From Pedobacter gandavensis (GTDB lineage Bacteria > Bacteroidota > Bacteroidia > Sphingobacteriales > Sphingobacteriaceae), in the NCBI RefSeq assembly GCF_014172405.1, contig NZ_WNXC01000001.1, positions 62,001 to 126,000 of the forward strand: a DNA stretch of 64,000 bases. The letters are read 5' to 3'. A program made the position numbers and the translations under genes. Below the pieces are notes generated by a model. The model saw only the letters and a program-made list of their open reading frames with translations. It ran no database searches and was not told where the DNA came from. Positions 42,105 to 50,166 of the stretch are shown one piece after another (within the stretch, counting starts at the first letter, position 1; every line of letters starts with the position of its first letter).

Positions 42105-44290
42105 AATTCGTTAATTATTTCATTCAAATTAAGTTCATATTTTTTGCATACTTCCTCGAGGTTCTCCTTTGTATCGTAATAGTTCATAGATAAACTAGCG
42201 AAATAAGCGACACGTTGTAACTCATTTTTCACAAGTTTTTTTTCCATGCTGAATAATTCAGACTTGGATATGATTTGACTCGGTACTACAACCATGTCAT
42301 AAATAGTGGCAAATGCTTTTTCGATATGTTTGCGTAACAGTCTTCCTCTTCGCTGTATAAATTGTCGGGGATTACCAGTGCTCGAGCAAAATATCCCTAC
42401 TTCTGCGCGAGGTACATCTATACCCTCATCTAGCATTTTCATAGCGAATAACATTTCTATTTTACCCTCAGAAAAGCCTCGAAGAATATCAGCTAAATCA
42501 CTATCATCAGTAGTATATGAATTCATTTTTATACCAGGAATAGTATTTGCGCCAATTAATAGAAATTGATCTAATAATTTTTCTCCTTGGCCATTTTCAG
42601 TATAAACGTAACCTTCAGGAACATAGGTGAAAATGTAATGTAGTTTATTTTGCTTTTCCAGTTCTCTTAAAATGATCTTAAAGGTCAAAAGTTTATTATG
42701 AGCTTTATGGATAAGATTTTTTCGTTTTAAAAGTAATATTTCAACTATAGGGTCTTTTTTGAATTCACCCTTTTCAAAATCAAAAAACTTTAATAGTTTT
42801 TTAGATATCTCTATGTATTTTTCGGTTTCTTCTGCTGTTAATTCTACGATTAGGGGGAAATATTTATATTCTGTTAAAAAGCCATCATTTAGAGCTTTTT
42901 CCATGGAGAATTCATAACAATATGATGGTTTATCATTGAAGAACATATTTAGAGCATCTGTTCCCTCTGGATCATAAACTCTTTTTGGAGTTGCAGATAA
43001 ACCAATTCTTTTTTTTACCTGTATATTTGGTAGTAATTTTCTTATTGATTCTGCACCAATATTGTGCGCTTCATCGGCAATTAAAGTGAGATCTTGTTGG
43101 ATTTTAATAAAGTATTTTTGAAAGCGATCGGTTACAAAACTACCGTAGGTAGCAATTAAAATATAATTCTCCTTCTTTTTCCAAAGTCTATTACTTACAA
43201 TAGAACCAAGAGTAGGTTCCCAGTTATACCCACCACCAATTTTTACTATACCCTTAAAATTAAACTGTTTTGCTTCTTTTTCCCATTGGTTAAGAAGTGC
43301 TATTGATGGAACTAGAATAATGATTTTATATTCTCCGGATATCTTATATTCATTTAGAATACAATTTAATGATGTGATGGTTTTTCCTGTTCCAGTTGCC
43401 ATCGCAAAAACACCACTATAATCATTTTTCTTCCAATTATTGTATGCTTCTATTTGATATGGACGAGCCCCATTAGGATAGGGGAACCTAGGTTCATTAG
43501 CCATTTTTTCTATTTCAAATTCCAAATAACTAATGTGCGAGGCCAGTTGCTCTTCCTTTAAAAACAGATTTTTCTTTTTGATCAAATCAGCTTCTTCAAT
43601 TAGGAGTTCCTCAATAGTTTCATGTCCTGTAAACTCATTTTTAATAGCAACAGTAATGTCGGTCGCATCAAGATATTCTAAATGCTCAGCTTTTCCATTA
43701 AATATATTATCAAAATAAGCCTGGTCTTCTTTTGTTTTATGTAATGATCCTTCACTATCGCTTGATAAAAAGCAGTTTAAGCTTTCAGCATTTTCTAAAA
43801 GACCAAATGCTGTGAAATTACAAGAGGCTTGAAAAGATATAGCATGATTTTCATCTGTGAAAACACCTGATTTATAATGAGCAATCCCTTTTGATTTTGG
43901 TTTTACAATTTTAATGTCAATACATTCATTAGCAATAAGATAAGCTATACATTTAAAAAAGTGACATCCATATTCATCTAGACTAGCTTTTAGATTTTTA
44001 ATATCGGTCAAGTCCAAAGGTATTTGTATATCCTTGTTCTTACCTGATATAATAGCCTCTTTGTCTTTTTCTGAGAGGATATGGTTAGCTACAATACGCA
44101 TTTTACCTCCTTTGTAGATAAATTGTGCAAAACCAAGTGACAATACATTGATGGCAGCTGAACTGAAATACCCTAATAACAAATCAAATTGTTTAGCGTT
44201 CGACAAACAATCTAAATAGAATTTTAAAGGCTCATGATCTGAACCGGTTCTATAGCTTTTGCTTTTAGGAAATTTTATTTGGTTTAGCAT
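42101..44290 (-). CDS. PLD-like nuclease / SF2 helicase, Dnd-associated restriction enzyme candidate
   Basis: 729 aa. N-terminal phospholipase-D-like domain with HYKSGVFTD (H138, K140, D146) and SCNFT (N158), followed by a DEAD/DEAH SF2 helicase: MATGTGKTITS, DEAH box IADEAHNIG, GLSATPKR, and motif VI RQFIQRRGRLLR. A family of such proteins is known to co-occur with dnd genes as the presumed restriction enzyme of DNA phosphorothioation systems, in contrast to DndFGH. It lies 3 bp after the DGQHR gene. It would track unmodified DNA and cut through the PLD domain; the cutting is inference. Confidence 0.87.
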   Translation of the reverse strand: MLNQIKFPKSKSYRTGSDHEPLKFYLDCLSNAKQFDLLLGYFSSAAINVLSLGFAQFIYKGGKMRIVANHILSEKDKEAIISGKNKDIQIPLDLTDIKNLKASLDEYGCHFFKCIAYLIANECIDIKIVKPKSKGIAHYKSGVFTDENHAISFQASCNFTAFGLLENAESLNCFLSSDSEGSLHKTKEDQAYFDNIFNGKAEHLEYLDATDITVAIKNEFTGHETIEELLIEEADLIKKKNLFLKEEQLASHISYLEFEIEKMANEPRFPYPNGARPYQIEAYNNWKKNDYSGVFAMATGTGKTITSLNCILNEYKISGEYKIIILVPSIALLNQWEKEAKQFNFKGIVKIGGGYNWEPTLGSIVSNRLWKKKENYILIATYGSFVTDRFQKYFIKIQQDLTLIADEAHNIGAESIRKLLPNIQVKKRIGLSATPKRVYDPEGTDALNMFFNDKPSYCYEFSMEKALNDGFLTEYKYFPLIVELTAEETEKYIEISKKLLKFFDFEKGEFKKDPIVEILLLKRKNLIHKAHNKLLTFKIILRELEKQNKLHYIFTYVPEGYVYTENGQGEKLLDQFLLIGANTIPGIKMNSYTTDDSDLADILRGFSEGKIEMLFAMKMLDEGIDVPRAEVGIFCSSTGNPRQFIQRRGRLLRKHIEKAFATIYDMVVVPSQIISKSELFSMEKKLVKNELQRVAYFASLSMNYYDTKENLEEVCKKYELNLNEIINEL

Positions 44291-44293
44291 GTA

Positions 44294-45547
44294 TTATAGA
44301 ATAACTCTTTTTAATAATCGTTGATATTCGTCTTGATCTTCTGATTTTTTTATTTCATCTATATTTTTTAGACTGAGAGCCATCAACATAATGTTTGCCA
44401 TACGTGATTTACCTACATAAGAGGAAACTCTAAAATAAGGATCAGAAAAATCAATATGTATCAGTTTTTGTAGTAAGCTGTCAAAGTATTCTTCTTTTAT
44501 GTTTATCTCTCCATCTTTTACTTGATTTTGAAGTTCATTTAATAAAACAATAAATAGAGCTTTAAATCCAATGTTTTTATATATAAATGAATTTTCTGTA
44601 GCTATTGAAAAAAGCACTGTGTTGACACTTTTGAAGAAATTCTCTACAGTTTTTTCTACAACTATGTCGTTATTGTTAAGGTAGAATAAACGAAGTGGGG
44701 AGTTATCTTTTATCTTGTTTAATAATTCCCTATTTCTAATCTTTACATCAACTTTTGCTAAGATATCTTGATCTCTTTTAGGTTGTATAGAAATTAAAGA
44801 AACTATGCCTTCAACCATAGTTGAGGTTGAAACCTCCCAACTTGAAGATGATATATTTACTATTTCATTATCAATTTTAGGTGTTATTTTAATTTTTTTG
44901 TAAAAAAGAGTTCCTCGATTAAAGTTCAAACTCCTTGTTATGTATACTGATAGTTTTTCTGGAGACCAGGATGTGCGTTCTTCGACATCTAAATTAAAAC
45001 CATATAGGTTATAAGTTAGGTTTTTACTGACAGGACTTTGGTTACTGTTTATATTCGCAAAAATATAAGCTTGATAAGAGACTGGAAGGTCAAAATAAAT
45101 TGAACAAACCAATTCCATATCTAACCTATCCATATTTTCAATATATCTGAAGCCATCTAAACGGTGTTGACCATCTATAATGGAAGCAATTTTTTGGTGG
45201 GTAGGGATGGTTATAGCATATATATTCTCAGATTCTCTCTCAAAACTCCATCTAAGAGCCTCATCTTCTATTTCACGTCCTTCACTGTCATAATTTGCTG
45301 CAAGTATTATAGAATTGGGGAATGTAGACTCTACTGAATCAATAAATGTACCAATAGATTTAGACTTTGGAAGTTTAATAGCACGTTGATTTCCTATAAA
45401 CGTAGTTTTTTCTTCGTATTCTTCTTTAATACGAAATTCTGATGAAAAAGTAATTTTTAGGAGATCTTCTGCCTTTACCTTACAAATAAAGAAATCTCCT
45501 AATGGTTGTGTCACTAAAATAGCTTTAACTTTCAAAAAATGCTCCAT
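44294..45547 (-). CDS. DGQHR-domain protein (DndB-like)
   Basis: 417 aa. The DGQHR signature is exact (IIDGQHRLDGFRYIENMDRLDMELVCSIYF), followed by FANINSNQSPVSKNLTYNLYGF, as in DndB and related proteins. DndB is a regulator of dndCDE transcription in other bacteria. Here the gene sits in the facing operon, not upstream of dndC, so it may serve both as regulator and as part of the restriction side. The upstream start ATG is 4 bp after the membrane-protein stop. Confidence 0.88.
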   Translation of the reverse strand: MEHFLKVKAILVTQPLGDFFICKVKAEDLLKITFSSEFRIKEEYEEKTTFIGNQRAIKLPKSKSIGTFIDSVESTFPNSIILAANYDSEGREIEDEALRWSFERESENIYAITIPTHQKIASIIDGQHRLDGFRYIENMDRLDMELVCSIYFDLPVSYQAYIFANINSNQSPVSKNLTYNLYGFNLDVEERTSWSPEKLSVYITRSLNFNRGTLFYKKIKITPKIDNEIVNISSSSWEVSTSTMVEGIVSLISIQPKRDQDILAKVDVKIRNRELLNKIKDNSPLRLFYLNNNDIVVEKTVENFFKSVNTVLFSIATENSFIYKNIGFKALFIVLLNELQNQVKDGEINIKEEYFDSLLQKLIHIDFSDPYFRVSSYVGKSRMANIMLMALSLKNIDEIKKSEDQDEYQRLLKRVIL

Positions 45548-45551
45548 AAGT

Positions 45552-46238
45552 CTACATTATTACTTTAATTCCATTTGCATCTGGGTATTCTCCATCTAAA
45601 TCATCCAGATTTCCCTCTTCTTTAGAGGGAATTATTGTTTCAAACATCTCTTTCCCTAATGGTTCAAAGTTTGCTTCACTATTGTTTGATGGTTTATCAT
45701 ATTTAATATCCATTGAGTTGGCAATCCACCATATAAAAAAAGAGAACAATGTAGAGTAAAAAGCAAAATTTAACGTTTGATTTCCTAATATTTGAGAATG
45801 TATAGCAAATATTGACATTGCTCCAATAATTAAGCAAGATACTGCAGGCATCCTTAGTGTCCTAGCTTCTAGTTCATTGGGGTGTTTATTTAAAATGAGA
45901 TCTGCAGAGCTAGTTGCTATTATGGTAATGAAATAAGTAGATAAAGATTTTGCAAATTCTAATTCTACAAGCTTTAATCCAGTCAGTGACATGTTTGAAC
46001 TTACAGCCTTATAATACTTAATAGCTGAAGGAAAAACACCTAATCCTCCTACTATTAAAATAACGAATAAAAAGTATAATATAAAATCTACTTTCTTAAA
46101 ACCACAAAAGAATCTTTTAAAAAGTGCTTTAAATAATATTATCCATTCTTGGAAATAATTACAAAAAAAATATTTACCGTCAATAAATCTGGTTTTAATC
46201 CAAATCTTAACTTTCGAAATTCTTTTAGTTTTCGTCAT
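45552..46238 (-). CDS. Membrane protein opening the Dnd-linked operon
   Basis: 228 aa, basic N-terminus then about four membrane segments (FILYFLFVILIVGGLGVF, LSTYFITIIATSSADLIL, PAVSCLIIGAMSIFAIHSQ, FAFYSTLFSFFIWWIANSM) and an acidic tail. No known family. First gene of the minus-strand operon, 4 bp ahead of the DGQHR gene. A membrane protein at this spot is uncommon in described Dnd loci; abortive-infection or envelope roles are conceivable. Confidence 0.75.
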   Translation of the reverse strand: MTKTKRISKVKIWIKTRFIDGKYFFCNYFQEWIILFKALFKRFFCGFKKVDFILYFLFVILIVGGLGVFPSAIKYYKAVSSNMSLTGLKLVELEFAKSLSTYFITIIATSSADLILNKHPNELEARTLRMPAVSCLIIGAMSIFAIHSQILGNQTLNFAFYSTLFSFFIWWIANSMDIKYDKPSNNSEANFEPLGKEMFETIIPSKEEGNLDDLDGEYPDANGIKVIM

Positions 46239-46442
46239 ATACTCTTTTATGTTTTTTCAGACCCCCCTTAAATATTTGAACACTTATGAGCTGTCACCTC
46301 CCCAAAGTTTTTCCTTTTCTGTATCAAATTTTTAATCTTATAAGGAACGTCGTCTAGTAATGCTATCTTTTTAATTGGCGTTTTCTATATACCCATGAAA
46401 GTTAGTTGTTTATGTGATTTATAAACTTTCCTTCTTCCGTTC

Positions 46443-46486
46443 AAAAGACTTATTTAATCCAATCTCTTGGACTAAATAAGTCTTTT
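46443..46486. terminator. 14-bp inverted repeat, likely terminator
   Basis: AAAAGACTTATTTA (46443-46456) and TAAATAAGTCTTTT (46473-46486) are perfect arms around a 16-nt spacer. It overlaps the end of the XRE pseudogene frame on the minus strand and can end transcription in either direction. Confidence 0.6.
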
Positions 46487-46632
46487 ATATCTACTTTTAA
46501 ATATTCAACAATTTTATTTAATGTTGCTACAGCTGGCTGGTGCTTATTATTGACTCATCTTGAAACTGTACCTTTTTTAACTTTTAATTATTTAACTAAG
46601 CCATTAAACTCAAATTCCGCATGAAAGCAATC
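46450..46632 (-). pseudogene. Degenerate XRE-family regulator
   Basis: In one minus-strand frame the translation reads LKVKKGTVSR, a stop (TGA at 46555-46557), then VNNKHQPAVATLNKIVEYLK and VDIKDLFSPRDWIK ending at TAA 46450-46452. This is the second half of an HTH_3 domain (GTVSRWxNNKxQPxxxTLxxIxxxLxVDIxDL). A second in-frame stop is at 46588-46590 and no start is visible, so the gene is dead. A regulator of the adjacent defence operon may have been lost. Confidence 0.75.
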
Positions 46633-46928
46633 TTGTTCTCCATATCTATTAAATTTGTGATGTTAATAGCTATGACTTCATTTGTCTTTTGTGAAACCCA
46701 TTTTTCTAGGTGGTTCTTGACGTTGTTGATTCAAAGGCTATTGTCATTTGCTTAAACTCTCATTTAAGAATATCTTTTATTCCCCATCGTAATGAAGCTA
46801 GGGATTCACGTAAATAGGCCATCAAGAAACTAAGTGTGAAAAGAGCGCACATTTATTTCATAGGTATTTTTTGTTTGTTCCCAGCCCTTACAAAGCTTTT
46901 TGGCTTTTACAAGCTTCACTAAAATGGG

Positions 46929-47111
46929 TTATCGTAAATCCAAGGTAACATGTTTTTTATGATAAAGCAAATGATTTAAATTGTCCATTGCATGTACATG
47001 CGGTAAGGGTTGATACTTAGCTGGTTTTGTTTTATTAATTAATATTGCCCTCAAGTCAGTATGCATAGCTGAAATGTGCTTGAGTTTGGCTTTAATAATT
47101 TGACCTATTTT
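46929..47111 (-). pseudogene. Startless coding fragment, unidentified
   Basis: One minus-strand frame stays open for about 60 codons between stops (KAKLKHISAMHTDLRAILIN, KTKPAKYQPLPHVHAMDN, LNHLLYHKKHVTLDLR). The composition looks coding (Pro/His/Lys mix, no low-complexity), but no family was recognised and the end is abrupt. It is likely the remnant of a lost gene. Confidence 0.35.
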
Positions 47112-47236
47112 TCATTCGATGCTCTAGTGATAAATGAAATTAATTTCGGCTGTCCTAATTAATACTACTACGATTAATTCAGCTAGTTGGTGATCGAAAA
47201 GCTAGTTTGTGTCCTGGTTAATAATGATTTAAGTCA

Positions 47237-47704
47237 TTAATTTTTATTTTCTAAAACAAGGTCAATTGCGTTTGTATAAACGGGTAGGACTTCTTTTTCA
47301 ACACAGAAATTTCTTTCAATCATAAGGTTTACAATAGCAGAACCGTCTATTAGTACAATTGGAACGGCCACATTGTGAAAAGATGCAGATTTCGCATCAC
47401 TTGAAAAACGAGATGTAGTGAACAAGATACCTTGCTGATATTTACCTTGGATGTCACCTCTAAACTGACTTATTTTAGGTCGTCCGATAGTGGTGTTGGT
47501 ATAACGCTTACACTCAAAAGCTACCTTCATGAATGCCAGTCCGATTTTTAATTCTCCAAATCCGTCGATTCCGCCATCTTTACTTCGACTGGTGATTTTC
47601 AGATATTTAAAGCCAAATACATGCAGTAATCTTTTACAGAATTCCTCAAAACTGTAGGGGTCAAGGAGTGTAAGTTGCACTAAAAGAGATTTTTTAAATT
47701 CCAA
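47237..47704 (-). CDS. Mrr-type restriction endonuclease
   Basis: 155 aa, a single Mrr_cat PD-(D/E)xK domain: SFEEFCKRLLHVFGFKYLKI (helix with catalytic Glu), SRSKDGGIDGFGEL (the D of the motif in GGIDG) and VAFECKRY (ExK). Then FRGDIQGKYQQGILFTTSRFSSDA, typical of Mrr-like enzymes. Full Mrr proteins of about 300 aa also carry an N-terminal winged helix, which is absent here. The next gene upstream, 3 bp away, may supply an accessory subunit. Probably cuts modified or foreign DNA. Confidence 0.88.
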   Translation of the reverse strand: MEFKKSLLVQLTLLDPYSFEEFCKRLLHVFGFKYLKITSRSKDGGIDGFGELKIGLAFMKVAFECKRYTNTTIGRPKISQFRGDIQGKYQQGILFTTSRFSSDAKSASFHNVAVPIVLIDGSAIVNLMIERNFCVEKEVLPVYTNAIDLVLENKN

Positions 47705-47707
47705 TAT

Positions 47708-47944
47708 TTATTTATCATGTAGTAATTTGATCTCATCATAGAGATTGGTATTCTTTGTAATAGGTCTTATCTTTTCTGAAACAGACCGTTCATAAGATAT
47801 CCCTTTTAACCAATATAACCCGTCTTGCAGAAATATGAACAGTTTTGTTTTATGTGCAGTAGGGAAGTCAAGGTTTTCACTGTGTCTCCTAAGTTGCGTA
47901 CGAACGATGTTCTGGCTTTGCCGCATTGAACCGGTATAAATCAT
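47708..47944 (-). CDS. Small protein coupled to the Mrr-type nuclease
   Basis: About 78 aa from the ATG at 47944; a TTG at 47950 is an alternative. The sequence (RTQLRRHSENLDFPTAHKTKLFIFLQDGLYWLKGISYERS) resembles a split N-terminal part, but it does not match the Mrr_N winged helix. It ends 3 bp before the nuclease start, so the two are translationally coupled. It may be a partner or an antidote; unknown. Confidence 0.55.
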   Translation of the reverse strand: MIYTGSMRQSQNIVRTQLRRHSENLDFPTAHKTKLFIFLQDGLYWLKGISYERSVSEKIRPITKNTNLYDEIKLLHDK

Positions 47945-48123
47945 CCTCAATAATCCTTCTGAAAATATTGCCTACTCGTTGAGGTTGGCCTTCTCGTTGG
48001 AGTCTATTGCTGCATTTATTGTTTTTTGAGGCATATTTAATTGCTAATGGTTAACATCTAAGTTAATAAATAAGGTCTTGATATTTACTTAGATATTCAT
48101 ATCTAAGACCCAGGAATAAATTT

Positions 48124-50130
48124 TCAAAACCCCTCATGATCAATACTGGCATGGTATGGGAAATGGAGTACATACTTTCCAAAATCTTCTTTATGGTAAT
48201 CGATTTTGAATTCAGAAGACGCTATCTTCCAATCAAGTGGAGTCGCAATGAAATCGATAATTTCTTTTGTGCTCAAATTTCGATTTTTGGCATAACTTTT
48301 AATTTCTATAACCTGTCCTTTTTGTGAAGTATACCTGACCTCAGCCCCGTTAACTAACTGCATCAATGCCGCAGTACTCATGATAGTGACTCCATCATAT
48401 TTCCATCCATTGAAAATATGATCATTCGTCATCACTACAGATTGAATGAATTTAATTTCATCAAGCTCTACTTTGGAAAAATTCGTACTCAAAACACTTT
48501 TTTTGCTCATTATATTTAATTCAGACTTTTTAACTTGAGCAACCCCGTGAATTAATTTCTGCCTGAATTTCCACTGGTCATAATTGTGAGTTCCGGCTCC
48601 ATAATGAACTTTAAGTTGCACCAAAAGTAGTAGGTCTTGGCGCTTTGCTATGATATCAATGTCAGTTAGTATTTCACCATTTTCTTTAATTTTCACTCCT
48701 TGAACAGCTTTTTCCCACCCATCACCAAGTAATATTCCGGCGATGTAGTCTTCCCAGGCCTTGCCGATTTGATCTGCAATTTTTCCCCCTCGCATCAGAT
48801 TTGTCCGTACCCGTTGCGGCCAACCTTGATCTGCGATATAAACTAAAGAATAAATCTTACCAGAATGATCACGTATACATGGCATTTTAAACAATTCCAA
48901 ATGTTGACGTATCGGCAATTCTGTTAGGTAATCAGCAATTTTACTGATCAGGAAATGATCTCCGACCTTCGTCCGGCTAATCAATTTCTCTATCAAAGTT
49001 TCTGGAATTTCAGGGCAGGTCAGTTGATATGAGGTAGAGGCCCTTTCACTTAATGATCTGGCTGCATATACAAAGCATGCAATAGTTATAGCGGTATAAT
49101 AATGGGATACCACGTCTATGTTTTTTCTGTTTAATCCAAACAACAATTCATCTTCGGCATCCAGCTCATCGAGCTGTCTAATAAAATCGGCCTTTAATTG
49201 ATCAAATTTTTGTGTGCCGGAGACAAATATACCCAATGCATCTTGGTAATAATCCCAAGCTACTTCAAGGATAGATAAACAATAAGGTTCTAAAAATTGA
49301 GCAAGCCATCTTTGTTTTTTTCGTCCTAACAGATGCGCAATCATGATTCTTCGTACACCTAGCTGACGCGCCTTTTCAAGTTCTACATCAATCATTGAAA
49401 ATTTAAATTCAAAACCAGCATCGATTACTGCAGCGCTGTTCACTATCCATTCTCCACAGGCTATCTTGTCGAGCGCATAGTAAAAACTGTTGATGTTACT
49501 GGAAATCCTAATGGCTTCCATAAATAAAATTTCATCTTCGTCTCGAATCGTATTGTAAACTAACGGACTAATGACCTCACTTTTATGATGCGCATAAAAA
49601 TTGATGAGTCTGGTGACTGCAAATAGGGTATCGGCAATGGCTCCTCTAATTTGATTATGAGCTAAAGAATGTAGTTCGCTTTTTACTTCTGAGGTCATTT
49701 CATCAGTAGTTTGTTTACTCAGTTCTTCATACATTTGCGAAAATAACCCATCAAATGCTGTTCCCAAAGGTTTAATCAAAGGATATAAAAAGCTTTTCAA
49801 ATTTCTATTTAGATAAGGGGATAGAAGTTGTATCAGTCCCTGGTTATAACGCATGGTAGCTTCAAAAAAAGCTTCGAGAAAACATACATAGTTTTCCTCA
49901 AGGCGAATCAATTCCGGATCTGTACTCAGTCTTCTAATATTTTCTAGATAGCAAAAAAATAAATCCTTTGGTAGATTGGGACTGGATAGTAGCCCTTGAT
50001 TTTTAAATTGGTGAAGATCCTGGATATCCGTTGACTCATTCAAATAACCAATGCTTGAAGAAAAGACCTGATCACTTAGGTCTTTTCTCAATGCACTAAA
50101 AATGGAACTTGGATAATTATTTTTCTTCAT
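48124..50130 (-). CDS. Large protein with C-terminal PD-(D/E)xK nuclease-like region
   Basis: 668 aa. The N-terminal 430 residues are helical, with no family recognised. Around residues 460-510 the pattern GKAWEDYIAGILLGDGWE, GEILTDIDIIAKRQDLLLLVQLKVHYG gives E, D and QLK in the spacing of a PD-(D/E)xK nuclease core (xD then strand with QxK). It is the last gene of the operon, 36 bp after the 2,285-aa protein. It could be the effector that cuts DNA after recognition by the upstream helicases. Confidence 0.75.
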   Translation of the reverse strand: MKKNNYPSSIFSALRKDLSDQVFSSSIGYLNESTDIQDLHQFKNQGLLSSPNLPKDLFFCYLENIRRLSTDPELIRLEENYVCFLEAFFEATMRYNQGLIQLLSPYLNRNLKSFLYPLIKPLGTAFDGLFSQMYEELSKQTTDEMTSEVKSELHSLAHNQIRGAIADTLFAVTRLINFYAHHKSEVISPLVYNTIRDEDEILFMEAIRISSNINSFYYALDKIACGEWIVNSAAVIDAGFEFKFSMIDVELEKARQLGVRRIMIAHLLGRKKQRWLAQFLEPYCLSILEVAWDYYQDALGIFVSGTQKFDQLKADFIRQLDELDAEDELLFGLNRKNIDVVSHYYTAITIACFVYAARSLSERASTSYQLTCPEIPETLIEKLISRTKVGDHFLISKIADYLTELPIRQHLELFKMPCIRDHSGKIYSLVYIADQGWPQRVRTNLMRGGKIADQIGKAWEDYIAGILLGDGWEKAVQGVKIKENGEILTDIDIIAKRQDLLLLVQLKVHYGAGTHNYDQWKFRQKLIHGVAQVKKSELNIMSKKSVLSTNFSKVELDEIKFIQSVVMTNDHIFNGWKYDGVTIMSTAALMQLVNGAEVRYTSQKGQVIEIKSYAKNRNLSTKEIIDFIATPLDWKIASSEFKIDYHKEDFGKYVLHFPYHASIDHEGF

Positions 50131-50166
50131 GACTTAATTCATTTGGATTGCATGTCAATATCATTG

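Larger units (their letters stand above)
46239..47236. other. 998-bp gene graveyard between defence operons
   Basis: No intact gene. It holds an XRE-type pseudogene (46450-46632), an open but startless fragment (46929-47111) and an otherwise AT-rich sequence without recognisable signals. This is a typical site of past insertions and losses. Confidence 0.6.

Noticed and set aside
42101..44290. DISARM-type locus because of a PLD domain with a helicase
   Set aside because: No DrmB, DrmC as separate gene, or methyltransferase is present; the context is dnd.
46929..47111. Transposase remnant
   Set aside because: No DDE-type or HUH motif could be seen, so the fragment is left unidentified.
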